Source of the DNA: JBOGHU01 sp050742255
GTDB lineage: Bacteria; Actinomycetota; Acidimicrobiia; Acidimicrobiales; CADCSY01
NCBI GenBank assembly: GCA_050742255.1
Contig: JBOGHU010000069.1
Span: 1 to 14,397 of the forward strand
DNA: 14,397 bases
Reading direction: 5' to 3'
Part shown: positions 1 through 10,693 of the stretch, one piece after another
Layout: every line of letters begins with the position of its first letter
Position numbering within the stretch: the stretch's first letter is position 1
The notes under the pieces: model-generated
Seen by the model: the letters and a program-made list of their open reading frames with translations, nothing else
What the model was told of the DNA's origin: nothing
Databases searched by the model: none
Position numbers and translations under genes: made by a program

Positions 1-178
1 TGACGCCCCGCTCAGCCCGCCGCCTCTCGACGACGAACCGGGGCCTGCTACCGGGCTCTGCGGCGTTTACCCGGGCGGGACTCGCACCCGCTGGCCTGGT
101 CCAGTTTCCAGGACGCAACACGGGACAACCGTAGCCGCACCCGCCCGGTGGGCGCCGGTGGGCCGCACCAGCCAGGTC
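1..178. other. Unassigned region upstream of the dnaK control region
   Basis: I find no gene I can support here. The only structure I see is an inverted repeat with nine-base arms, CCGGGCGGG at 71-79 and CCCGCCCGG at 140-148. Inside it on the minus strand lies a smaller stem, GCGGG/CCCGC, around a seven-base loop TGCGAGT. The stretch could be the end or leader of a neighbouring gene outside the window, or a structured RNA on either strand. Short open frames here have no recognisable protein content. Confidence 0.4.
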
Positions 179-199
179 CATGAGCGTGGGCGACTCAAC
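179..199 (+). promoter_or_regulatory. HAIR-like operator for HspR
   Basis: The sequence reads CATGAGC, seven bases, ACTCAAC. The HspR-associated inverted repeat consensus is CTTGAGT-N7-ACTCAAG, so the left arm matches 5 of 7 bases, the right arm 6 of 7, and the spacer length is exact. It lies just upstream of a plausible -35 box, and the regulator gene hspR is fourth in the operon it would control. This is the usual autoregulatory loop, in which HspR with DnaK represses the operon until DnaK is drawn away by unfolded protein. Binding itself is inferred. Confidence 0.75.
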
Positions 200-205
200 T
201 CAGAT

Positions 206-234
206 GTGTCAGCGACCATCAGGATGGTTATGCT
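206..234 (+). promoter_or_regulatory. Candidate sigma-70-type promoter of the dnaK operon
   Basis: GTGTCA (206-211, 4 of 6 to TTGACA) and TATGCT (229-234, 4 of 6 to TATAAT) are separated by 17 bp. They lie directly downstream of the HAIR-like repeat and about 53 bp before the dnaK start. The matches are modest, but the position fits a promoter blocked by HspR at its upstream edge. A transcript from here would have a leader of about 45 nt containing the dnaK ribosome-binding site. Confidence 0.45.
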
Positions 235-287
235 TGGCGCCGACGTAACCATCCCCGCAGCTCCACGACTAGGAACCGGAGGTACCC

Positions 288-2122
<1,835 letters not shown>

Positions 2123-2126
<4 letters not shown>

Positions 2127-2659
2127 GCGAGGTCGACCGCGCCCGTGACCGGAGGCTCCCCGACGCCCCCGACGGTGGACAGGAGGTCGACGACCTCGGC
2201 GCCGAGGCCGACCAGGAGGAGGAGTCGGTGGAGGAGCTGATCGCCGAGCTGGAGGCGGTCGCCACCGAGCGCGACGAGTACCTCGCCCTGGCCCAGGCCA
2301 AGCAGGCCGAGCTGGAGAACTACCGCAAGCTCGTGGTGCGGCGCCAGACCGACCACCTCGAGCAGGCCGGAGCCGACCTGGTCGTGAAGCTGCTCCCCGT
2401 GCTGGACGCCCTGGATTCGGCGGTGGCCCATGGCGAGGACTCGGTGGTGGCGGTGCGGTCCCAGCTGGTGGGGCTGCTGGAGAAGGAGGGCCTGGCCAGG
2501 GTGGAGTGCGAGGGCGCCCCGTTCGACCCCAACCAGCACGAGGCGGTGGCCCACGAGCCCGCCGACGGCGGCGAGCCGGTGGTGATCGAGACCCTGCGGG
2601 CCGGCTATCGCTGGCACGGCCGCCTGCTGCGGGCCGCAATGGTCCGCGTGCGGGGGTGA
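2123..2659 (+). CDS. grpE: GrpE, nucleotide exchange factor for DnaK
   Basis: GrpE of 178 residues that releases ADP from DnaK. An acidic, disordered N-terminus (1-38) leads into a long charged helix (about 39-82) of the kind that forms the GrpE dimer coiled coil, including the motif ELENYRKLVVRR. The C-terminal beta domain has the family features FDPNQHEAV (134-142) and the closing segment VIETLRAGYRWHGRLLRAAMV (155-174). The ATG overlaps the dnaK stop in an ATGA, so translation is probably coupled to dnaK. The family's role as a thermosensor, by melting of the long helix, is known elsewhere but not visible here. Confidence 0.97.
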
Positions 2660-2697
2660 CCGCCGTGGGACGGCACGGCGGTCCGGAGGCGTGACCG

Positions 2698-3843
2698 ATG
2701 GCGCCCCAGCGGGAGTGGCTGGAGAAGGACTACTACGCGGTGCTGGGGGTCTCCGAGGGGGCCACCCAGAAGGAGATCACCCAGACCTACCGCAAGCAGG
2801 CCCGGGCGACCCACCCTGACGCCAACCCCGGCCAGGAGGAGCGGTTCAAGGAGATCTCCGCCGCCTACGACGTGATCGGCGACCCCGAGAAGCGCAAGGA
2901 GTACGACGAGCTGCGCAAGCTCGGGGCGGGAGCGGGCTACGCCGGCTTCCCCGGTGGGTTCGGGGAGGGGGGCAACGGCCCGCGGCGCCAGACCTTCCGC
3001 ATCGACGACCTCGACGACCTGAGCGACCTCTTCGGCGGGTGGTTCGGCCGGGGGCGGGGCACCGGGGGCGGTCGCGGCACCGGTCCGGGGCGGGGGGGCG
3101 ATCTCGAGGCCGAGCTGCACCTGTCCTTCGCCGACGCCGTGCGGGGCGTCACCACCTCGGTCAACCTGACCAGCGAGGCGCCGTGCTCGGTGTGCCGGGG
3201 CAGCGGCGCCGCGCCCGGCACCAGCCCGGTCACCTGCCCCGAGTGCGGCGGACGGGGCGTGCTGGCCGAGAACCAGGGCCTGTTCAGCTTCTCCACCCCC
3301 TGCACCCGCTGCGGGGGCCGGGGGGTGGTCGTGGAGTCGCCCTGCGACCGCTGCGGCGGCTCCGGCGTGGAGCGCCGGTCCCGCACGGTGCGGGTCCGCA
3401 TCCCCCCCGGTGTGGACGACGGTCAGCGCATCCGCCTGAAGGGGCGGGGGCGTCCCGGCCGCAACGCCGGTCCGCCCGGCGACCTGTACGTGGTGGTACG
3501 CCTCGAGCCCGACCCCCTCTTCGGACGCCAGGGCGACCACCTGACCATCACCGTCCCGGTCTCGTTCCCCGAGGCGGCCCTGGGTGCCGACATCACCGTG
3601 CCCACCCTCGACGGCCCGGCGGTGACCCTGCGGCTCCCCCACGGGACCCGTACCGGCCGCACCTTCCGGGTCAAGGGCAAGGGCGTGCCCACCCGACGGG
3701 GGGCCGGCGACCTGCTGGTGACGGTGGAGGTGGCCGTGCCGGCCCGGCTGTCGGCCGCCGAGCGCCGGGCCATCGAGCAGCTGGCCGCCGCCAGCGAGGA
3801 GTCCCCCCGGGCCCACCTCGACGAGGCGGACGGCGAGCGATGA
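2698..3843 (+). CDS. dnaJ: DnaJ, class A Hsp40 co-chaperone
   Basis: Full-length class A J-protein of 381 residues. The J domain begins DYYAVLGV (11-18) and carries the HPD triad at 39-41 that stimulates DnaK ATPase. A Gly/Phe-rich and Gly/Arg-rich linker follows (about 76-134). The zinc-binding domain has all four CxxCxGxG repeats: CSVCRGSG (163-170), CPECGGRG (180-187), CTRCGGRG (202-209) and CDRCGGSG (216-223). Two C-terminal beta domains for substrate binding run to about residue 345. A GGAGG at 2685-2689 sits eight bases before the ATG. The gene is 38 bp after grpE, and its stop overlaps a small ATG frame leading toward hspR. The length and order match the DnaJ1 that sits in actinobacterial dnaK operons. 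Confidence 0.97.
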   Translation: MAPQREWLEKDYYAVLGVSEGATQKEITQTYRKQARATHPDANPGQEERFKEISAAYDVIGDPEKRKEYDELRKLGAGAGYAGFPGGFGEGGNGPRRQTFRIDDLDDLSDLFGGWFGRGRGTGGGRGTGPGRGGDLEAELHLSFADAVRGVTTSVNLTSEAPCSVCRGSGAAPGTSPVTCPECGGRGVLAENQGLFSFSTPCTRCGGRGVVVESPCDRCGGSGVERRSRTVRVRIPPGVDDGQRIRLKGRGRPGRNAGPPGDLYVVVRLEPDPLFGRQGDHLTITVPVSFPEAALGADITVPTLDGPAVTLRLPHGTRTGRTFRVKGKGVPTRRGAGDLLVTVEVAVPARLSAAERRAIEQLAAASEESPRAHLDEADGER

Positions 3844-3847
3844 GCGA

Positions 3848-3855
3848 GGAGGAGG
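3848..3855 (+). promoter_or_regulatory. Strong Shine-Dalgarno that fixes the hspR start
   Basis: GGAGGAGG lies eight bases before the GTG at 3864 and is the best ribosome-binding site in the operon. It decides the GTG start of hspR, since no in-frame ATG gives a complete helix-turn-helix. The same bases also lie inside a seven-codon frame (3840-3860) that overlaps the dnaJ stop. Confidence 0.7.
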
Positions 3856-3863
3856 TGTGAGCG

Positions 3864-4259
3864 GTGGCAGCCCGGGACCGTGATCGGGCGGTGTTCGTGA
3901 TCTCCGTCGCCGCCGAGCTGGCGGGCGTACACCCCCAGACCCTGCGCATCTACGAGCGGAGGGGCCTGGTCGACCCGGCCCGCACCGGTGGGGGCAGCCG
4001 GCGCTACAGCGAGCTCGACATCGAGCGGCTGCGCCGGATCTCACAGCTGACCGGCCTGGGCCTGAACCTGGCCGGGGTGAAGCGGGTCCTCCAGCTGGAG
4101 GACGAGGTCGTCCGGCTGCGGGCCGACCTGGAGCGGGCCCGGGCCGAGGCCAAGGATGCGGTCGAGCGCACCCACCGCCGCTACCGACGGGACCTGGTAC
4201 CGGTGTCACAGGCCCTGGAGCAGTACCGGGTCCGGGTCGGAACCGGCCGTCGGGGCTGA
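3864..4259 (+). CDS. hspR: HspR, MerR-family heat-shock repressor
   Basis: Transcriptional repressor of 131 residues that binds HAIR sites. The N-terminal MerR-type winged helix-turn-helix spans about residues 11-80, with the characteristic HPQTLRIYERRGLVDPARTG (23-42), SRRYSELDIERLRRI (45-59) and an LTGLGLNLAGVKRVLQLE segment (62-79). A charged coiled-coil-like helix follows (about 80-110), then a basic tail. No cysteine is present, which fits HspR rather than metal- or redox-sensing MerR proteins. The GTG start is set by the GGAGGAGG at 3848-3855. Position four in the operon, with a HAIR-like repeat in front of dnaK, indicates autoregulation. In other actinobacteria DnaK acts as co-repressor. 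The clpB start is nine bases downstream, so HspR probably controls clpB through the same promoter. Confidence 0.95.
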   Translation: MAARDRDRAVFVISVAAELAGVHPQTLRIYERRGLVDPARTGGGSRRYSELDIERLRRISQLTGLGLNLAGVKRVLQLEDEVVRLRADLERARAEAKDAVERTHRRYRRDLVPVSQALEQYRVRVGTGRRG

Positions 4260-4268
4260 TCCTGCGCC

Positions 4269-6776
<2,508 letters not shown>

Positions 6777-6791
6777 GTCTGCTGCCCCGCC

Positions 6792-7964
6792 TCAGGCTGG
6801 GCTCAGCCTGGCCCGGCCCCGGTCCGGCCAGCGGAGGATGGCGCCCACCCCGTCGGTGGGGCCGACGTCGCCTGAGACCGTCCGCACCCCTGGGGTGGTG
6901 CTGAGCGCTCCGTGCACCACGACGTCCAGCAGTCGGGCCTCGGTGGGCTCACCCACGCCCAGGGCCACGAGCGTCCGGGGGTCCAGAGCCACCTCGCCGG
7001 GCTCGGGCCCGAACCAGGCGACCCGCTCGTCGTCGACGTCGTCGTCGATCAGCACCGTCTCGGCCTGGGCCCGGGCCAGCGCGGCCACGGTCGCCGCCGG
7101 CCCCTCGACGGCCCGGTCCCGCGGGCCGCGCCCCTGCTCGAAGGTGGCGACCAGGGCGGCCGTGTCGTCGGCCACGGCGCCGGCGACCACGTCTCGGACC
7201 CGATCGAGGACGGCCGTGGCTGACCCGTCGGCGCCGCGACCACCCTCGATCTCCACCAGGATCCGCAGGACCGCTGCGGGCAGGGCCTCCCGGAGCAGCT
7301 GGCGGGCCCGGGGATCGCCGGCCACGACCACCACCCGGGCCCTGACCCCCCTGACCAGGGCCGCCAGCTCGGCCGCCACGTCGTCGGCGTTGTGCTCCCA
7401 GGTGTTCTCCGCCCGCTGCTGGTAGCGACGCTGAGACCACCCCCCGGCCCCCACCTGGCGGATCGGGTCGGTGCCACCACCCGCCTCCCGGTGCAGGTCG
7501 GACCGCCCTCGGCGCACAGCGACCAGATCGGCTCCCACCCGGTCGACCAGCACCACCACATGGGGTGGTGACGCCTGGTGCCCGCCCAGCAGCGGGCCGA
7601 GGGAGGGCAGGGGCGCCCAGCGCCCGAGGTCACGTGGTGGCGGCCGGTGCTCGTGGCTCACCACCAGGTTGCCCTCCTCGCTGGCCACCACGGCCAGGCA
7701 CCGGCCGTGGGTGTGGGCTTCGGGGACCAGAGGCTCGATCCGCTCCAGGACCGCGTCCGGGCAACCCGCCTCGGCCAGAGCGGCGCGCACCGCCTTCCAG
7801 GCGCGAAGGGAGCGGTGGGCGGCGTTCTCCACCTCAGGTTCGGTGGCGAGGTAGACGGTGGCGAAGGGGCCGGGCCGGTCCGTCAGGCGGACCAGCTCCA
7901 CCGGACCCACCCCCGCCTGGGGGATCCCCCCGATCCGCTCCACTACCGCCGTCCCTCGGACCAC
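6792..7964 (-). CDS. eRF1/Vms1-like release-factor-family protein (baeRF, Rv2629-type)
   Basis: Cytosolic protein of 390 residues. I recognise it as the actinobacterial eRF1-like family that includes M. tuberculosis Rv2629, mainly from the block GGWSQRRYQQRAENTWEHNA (174-193). It begins with an N-terminal segment containing FATVYLATEPEVENA (34-48). The middle part (about 135-240) alternates hydrophobic strands and ends in VVVVAGDPRARQLL (211-224), as expected of an eRF1 domain-2/3-like fold. The C-terminal part (about 290-380) has the ribosomal-L7Ae-like pattern ETVLIDDD and a late HGALSTTPGVRTV. No GGQ is present, and I infer that the WSQ-containing loop holds the equivalent position. Related proteins act in peptidyl-tRNA release or ribosome rescue, but the bacterial members are little studied. 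The start is uncertain: GTG at 7964 has no ribosome-binding site, while GTG at 7943 has a weak GAGGGA before it. Confidence 0.8.
   Translation of the reverse strand: MVRGTAVVERIGGIPQAGVGPVELVRLTDRPGPFATVYLATEPEVENAAHRSLRAWKAVRAALAEAGCPDAVLERIEPLVPEAHTHGRCLAVVASEEGNLVVSHEHRPPPRDLGRWAPLPSLGPLLGGHQASPPHVVVLVDRVGADLVAVRRGRSDLHREAGGGTDPIRQVGAGGWSQRRYQQRAENTWEHNADDVAAELAALVRGVRARVVVVAGDPRARQLLREALPAAVLRILVEIEGGRGADGSATAVLDRVRDVVAGAVADDTAALVATFEQGRGPRDRAVEGPAATVAALARAQAETVLIDDDVDDERVAWFGPEPGEVALDPRTLVALGVGEPTEARLLDVVVHGALSTTPGVRTVSGDVGPTDGVGAILRWPDRGRARLSPA
6793..6810. terminator. Hairpin between convergent clpB and the baeRF-like gene
   Basis: CAGGCTG and CAGCCTG form a perfect seven-base stem with a four-base loop, 16 bp after the clpB stop. 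The hairpin overlaps the last codons of the converging gene. There is no T-run on either side, so it would be a weak or Rho-assisted terminator. Its place between two tail-to-tail genes supports the call. Confidence 0.45.
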
Positions 7965-8043
7965 ACCGGTGCCCCCGCGATGGCAGCGACCCTGGTCACG
8001 GTGGTGTCCTACCCACCGGGCAGGGCCGCTCCCACACGGCGGG

Positions 8044-8117
8044 AGCCCGAGGTGGGACTCGAACCCACGACCTGGCGCTTACAAGGCGCCTGCTCTGGCC
8101 GGCTGAGCTACTCGGGC
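8044..8117 (-). tRNA. tRNA-Thr(TGT)
   Basis: A 74-nt cloverleaf on the minus strand. The acceptor stem is GCCCGAG/CTCGGGC, the D-stem GCTC/GAGC, the anticodon stem GGCGC/GCGCC with loop CTTGTAA, and the T-stem GTGGG/CCCAC with loop TTCGAGT. The anticodon TGT (8081-8083) reads ACA. The discriminator base is T and the next bases are CCC, so the 3' CCA is not encoded and must be added by the CCA-adding enzyme. A weak TACGCT at 8133-8128 could be its -10 box. The baeRF-like gene starts about 80 bp downstream on the same strand. Confidence 0.95.
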
Positions 8118-8201
8118 GGTGCGGTCAAGCGTAACGCCGGCCTCGGTCTGTCTCCCGGCAAGGGGGCTCGTGCCGCGGCGGCGGCCACCAGCGGAGGGTC
8201 C

Positions 8202-8230
8202 TTGCATCGGGGGGCCCGCGAGGTCAGGCT
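8202..8230 (+). promoter_or_regulatory. Candidate promoter of the DUF3263-LytR_C pair
   Basis: TTGCAT (8202-8207) and CAGGCT (8225-8230) are separated by exactly 17 bp. The -10-like hexamer ends seven bases before the ATG at 8238, so the transcript would be leaderless or nearly so. Both hexamers are imperfect. The similar layout at other genes in this window supports the call. Confidence 0.35.
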
Positions 8231-8237
8231 TTCGTCG

Positions 8238-8498
8238 ATGACACTGTCCGATCGCGACAGGGCGATACTGGACTTCGAGCGCAGCTGGTGGCGCGTCCCG
8301 GGTCCCAAGGAGCTGGCTGTCCGCCGGCGGCTGGACCTCTCGGCGACGCGCTACTACGAGCTGCTCAACGCCCTGCTCGATCAATCGGAGGCCCTCGACT
8401 ACGACCCTCTCGTCGTCCGTCGTCTCCGTCGCTTCCGCGAGCATCGCCGCCGGGCCCGGTTCGAGGGGCGGTCGGCGGGGGGTCGGCCGGCCCGGTGA
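8238..8498 (+). CDS. DUF3263 small protein
   Basis: Basic 86-residue protein of the actinobacterial DUF3263 family, recognised from SDRDRAILDFERSWWRVPGP (4-23) and SATRYYELLNALLDQSEAL (35-53). The helical middle part resembles a small helix-turn-helix, and the tail is Arg-rich (61-86: RRLRRFREHRRRARFEGRSA), so nucleic-acid binding is possible but not shown. Function is unknown for the family. The ATG at 8238 fits the conserved N-terminus, and there is no clear Shine-Dalgarno. A longer open frame extends upstream, but its sequence there is unlike protein and crosses the tRNA. The stop overlaps the next gene in a GTGA, so the two are co-translated. The pair DUF3263 then LytR_C matches what I recall as Rv0430-Rv0431 in M. 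tuberculosis. Confidence 0.88.
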   Translation: MTLSDRDRAILDFERSWWRVPGPKELAVRRRLDLSATRYYELLNALLDQSEALDYDPLVVRRLRRFREHRRRARFEGRSAGGRPAR

Positions 8499-9031
8499 GA
8501 CCGAGCGGGCCCGTAACCGACGACCCCACCCACGGAGCGCCCGGCGGCGGGACCATGGGCCGCGGCGTGGCCCTCATCATCGCCGCCGTCGTGCTCGGGG
8601 TGGTGCTGCTCCGGGCCACCGACACCGCCCCCTTCCGCCCTGCCGACAGGGGCGCGGCGGACGGGGAGGCCCCGACGACCACCGAGCCCTTGGACCGGAC
8701 CACGACCACCGCGCCGTCGGAGCCCAAGGACCCCGCCCAGGTGACGGTGCTGGTCGCCAACGGCTCGGGGGTGAGCGGCGCCGCCGGGCGCTTCACCACG
8801 ACGGTCAAGGAGGCCGGGTACGCCACCGCCGAGCCGGCCAACGCCACCGTGAGCGACCTCGAGACCTCGGCGGTGTACTTCGCCCCCGGCTTCGAGCCCG
8901 ACGCCGCCGCGGTGGCCGCCCTCTTGACGCCGGCCCCCGAGGTGGCCCCGCTCCCCGACCCCACGCCCGTCGGCGACCTGCGGGGGGCCAACGTGGTCAT
9001 CGTCCTGGGCAAGGACCTGGCCCAGGGCTGA
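8495..9031 (+). CDS. Membrane-anchored LytR_C-domain protein (VirR-like)
   Basis: Protein of 178 residues with one transmembrane segment (about 24-40, GVALIIAAVVLGVVLL). A Thr/Pro-rich linker follows (about 55-80), then an extracytoplasmic LytR_C domain (about 82-173) with VTVLVANGSGVSGAAGRF (83-100) and AVYFAPGFEPDAAAVAALL (126-144). It has no LCP catalytic domain, so it is not a wall-polymer transferase itself. The M. tuberculosis counterpart VirR (Rv0431) has been linked to cell-envelope integrity and vesicle release and is thought to contact LCP proteins. The same role here is inferred from architecture and gene order. The GTG at 8495 overlaps the DUF3263 stop by four bases. An ATG at 8555 is an alternative start that would remove the first 20 residues. 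Confidence 0.85.
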   Translation: MRPSGPVTDDPTHGAPGGGTMGRGVALIIAAVVLGVVLLRATDTAPFRPADRGAADGEAPTTTEPLDRTTTTAPSEPKDPAQVTVLVANGSGVSGAAGRFTTTVKEAGYATAEPANATVSDLETSAVYFAPGFEPDAAAVAALLTPAPEVAPLPDPTPVGDLRGANVVIVLGKDLAQG

Positions 9032-9055
9032 CCCACCCCCTGCTCCTTGGGCGGC

Positions 9056-9076
9056 TTGCCGGCTCAGGGCCGGCGA
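9056..9076. terminator. Hairpin between convergent LytR_C and lipoprotein genes
   Basis: TTGCCGGC pairs with GCCGGCGA around the five-base loop TCAGG, giving a six-base perfect core extended by a T-G and a T-A pair. It lies in the 67-bp gap between two stop codons that face each other, so it can serve both strands. No T-tract follows, as is common in GC-rich actinobacteria. Confidence 0.5.
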
Positions 9077-9098
9077 ACGGTCCGAAGGTCCCCGCCGA

Positions 9099-9902
9099 TC
9101 AGCCCAGCCGCTCGGTCTCGGACTCCACCCGGACCTCCAGCGACCCCGCCACCGGCGCCCCCGTCTGGCCGGGGGGCGGGCCCAGCTCCAGCCGGAAGCT
9201 ACCGACGGTGGTCGAGTACGCCTCCCGCACCGCCCCGTCGTCGAGGTCGACGGTGGACCGGTACCTGGTGGTCTGGGACCCGTCGAAGCGCAGGTCGCCC
9301 CGTGGCAGCGGGAGCAGCGTGGAGGCCGGGAGTCGGGCAGAGGACCGGATGCGGGCCACGTCCTCGCCGTCGACCACCCCCAGCCCCACCAGCCGGCCGG
9401 TACCGACCAGGCGGGCGCCGGGGTCGGCGCCTGGGAGGGTGACCTCGTCGTCGATGGCCCAGCGGGCGCCGGGGCCGAGCGGCTGGGGGGGCGGGGCACC
9501 TGCCGCCGCCGGGAAGATCTCGGGGATGCCGATGGTGCCGGTCGTGTCATCAGGCATGCCCTCGATGGCCTCCAGCTGGGCGGCCCGATCGAAGACCACG
9601 ACGAAGGTGCGGTCGTCGGTCCCCGGCTCCGAGAGCACCACCTCCACCCGTACCCCCTCGTCGCTGGCCTCCAGCACGGTGTGCTCGGCGTTGAGCTTCA
9701 CCTCCAGCTGGCGCGTCTCCGGCGGGTTGCGGCCGATCCTCACCGTGGTCTCGGAGCGCACGGACACCCCGTAGCGGTAGGTGGCACCCACCTCTGGCCG
9801 GAACGTCACCAGCACCGTGCCCGTCCTGCACGCGCCGGCGACCAGCGCCACCAGGACCCCGAGCGCCATGGCCAGGGTCCGGCGGGGCGTGGGCCTGGGC
9901 AC
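9099..9902 (-). CDS. Probable secreted lipoprotein of unknown function
   Basis: Protein of 267 residues that I do not recognise with confidence. The N-terminus looks like a lipoprotein signal: basic PRPTPRRT, a hydrophobic stretch LAMALGVLVALVAGAC (10-25) and a lipobox-like AGAC with Cys25. Alanine at -3 is not the favoured leucine, so lipidation is likely but not certain. The mature part is beta-rich with many alternating strands (TYRYGVSVRSETTVRIG at 36-52; TTRYRSTVDL near 212-221), reminiscent of DUF6263-like exported proteins, a weak match only. The GTG at 9902 is chosen because the ATG at 9869 would cut off the basic n-region. No Shine-Dalgarno is visible, and a TAGCCT hexamer lies eight bases upstream. 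It starts 26 bp from otsB on the opposite strand and converges on the LytR_C gene. Confidence 0.7.
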   Translation of the reverse strand: MPRPTPRRTLAMALGVLVALVAGACRTGTVLVTFRPEVGATYRYGVSVRSETTVRIGRNPPETRQLEVKLNAEHTVLEASDEGVRVEVVLSEPGTDDRTFVVVFDRAAQLEAIEGMPDDTTGTIGIPEIFPAAAGAPPPQPLGPGARWAIDDEVTLPGADPGARLVGTGRLVGLGVVDGEDVARIRSSARLPASTLLPLPRGDLRFDGSQTTRYRSTVDLDDGAVREAYSTTVGSFRLELGPPPGQTGAPVAGSLEVRVESETERLG

Positions 9903-9928
9903 GACCGGGGAGGCTAGCGTCGCCGGCA
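9903..9928. promoter_or_regulatory. Bidirectional leaderless promoter between the lipoprotein gene and otsB
   Basis: Bases 9911-9920 read AGGCTAGCGT. On the plus strand this gives TAGCGT (9915-9920), eight bases before the otsB GTG. On the minus strand it gives TAGCCT (9916 back to 9911), eight bases before the lipoprotein GTG. The two -10-like hexamers share the central TA of a CTAG palindrome. No clear -35 is seen for either, and neither gene has a well-placed Shine-Dalgarno, since the GGGGAGG at 9907-9913 is 15 bases from the otsB start. The symmetry points to one opening site serving both genes. Confidence 0.55.
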
Positions 9929-10693
9929 GTGGACGACGGCGTGTTCCAGCCGTTCTTGGTCGCGCCCCGGCGGGCGGCTGTCCTCACCGACTTCGACGGG
10001 ACCCTGGCCCCCATCGTGGTCGACCCCGCCACCGCCGCCCCCCTGCCTGGCGTGCCCGAGGTGCTGGCCCGCCTGGCCCGGCGCTTCGCGGTGGTGGGCG
10101 TGGTGTCGGGTCGGCCGGTCTCCTACCTCGTCGACCGGCTCGGTGAGGGCCTGTGGCTGGCGGGGCTGTACGGCCTGGAGGTCTTCGACCGCGGCCAGCT
10201 GGTCGTCTCGCCCGCGGGCGAGCGGTGGCGAGCGGTGGTGGCCGAGACGACGCGGGAGGCGGTGGCGGAGCTGGGCTCGGTGGTCGAGGACAAGGGCCTG
10301 TCCCTGGTCCTCCACCACCGCGCCGCCCCCGACCAGGAGTCCCCGTTGCGGGCCTGGGCCGAGGACGCCGCCGCCCGGACCGGCCTGGTGGTGCGACCGG
10401 CCAAGTCGTCGGTGGAGCTGGCCCCCCCGGTCGAGACCGATAAGGGCACCGTGGTGGCGAGGGCGGCGGCCGGGGCGGCGGCGGCGTGCTTCTTCGGCGA
10501 CGACGTCGGCGACCTGGCCGCGTTCGGCGCCCTGGACCGGCTGGCCGCGACCGGCGCCCACGTGGTGCGGGTCGCGGTCCGTGGCCCCGAGGCCCCCCCC
10601 GAGCTGATCGGGCGGGCCGACGTGGTCGTCGACGGCCCCGAGGGGGCGCTGGCCCTCCTCAGCCGGCTGGCCGGCCCCGGGAGGAGGCCGTGA
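9929..10693 (+). CDS. otsB: Trehalose-6-phosphate phosphatase
   Basis: HAD-superfamily phosphatase of 254 residues that removes phosphate from trehalose-6-phosphate, the second step of the OtsAB pathway. Motif I is DFDGTLAPIV (21-30) with the nucleophile Asp21 and the acid Asp23. Motif II is SGRP (60-63). The cap region holds GLYGLE (79-84). Lys172 in ETDKG fits motif III, and GDDVGDLAAF (190-199) is motif IV with the magnesium-binding aspartates. The length is normal. GTG at 9929 is favoured because a -10-like TAGCGT ends eight bases before it; GTG at 9941 is an alternative that would lose four residues. Its partner otsA lies on the opposite strand, and the last 35 bases of the two genes overlap, so they cannot share an mRNA. 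Confidence 0.93.
   Translation: MDDGVFQPFLVAPRRAAVLTDFDGTLAPIVVDPATAAPLPGVPEVLARLARRFAVVGVVSGRPVSYLVDRLGEGLWLAGLYGLEVFDRGQLVVSPAGERWRAVVAETTREAVAELGSVVEDKGLSLVLHHRAAPDQESPLRAWAEDAAARTGLVVRPAKSSVELAPPVETDKGTVVARAAAGAAAACFFGDDVGDLAAFGALDRLAATGAHVVRVAVRGPEAPPELIGRADVVVDGPEGALALLSRLAGPGRRP

Noticed and set aside
67..140. Possible tRNA on the minus strand (GGA-like anticodon and a T-arm-like stem)
   Set aside because: The acceptor ends do not pair, the anticodon stem does not form around CTGGAAA, and the T-loop lacks TTC. I keep it only as a structural curiosity.
2605..4209. Long antisense open frame (534 codons) opposite dnaJ and hspR
   Set aside because: Pro/Gly/Arg-rich composition with no domain. 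Strong third-position G/C in the real genes keeps antisense frames open.
7578..8237. Upstream extension of the DUF3263 frame across the tRNA
   Set aside because: It crosses tRNA-Thr and lies antisense to the baeRF-like gene. The DUF3263 domain starts right at ATG 8238.
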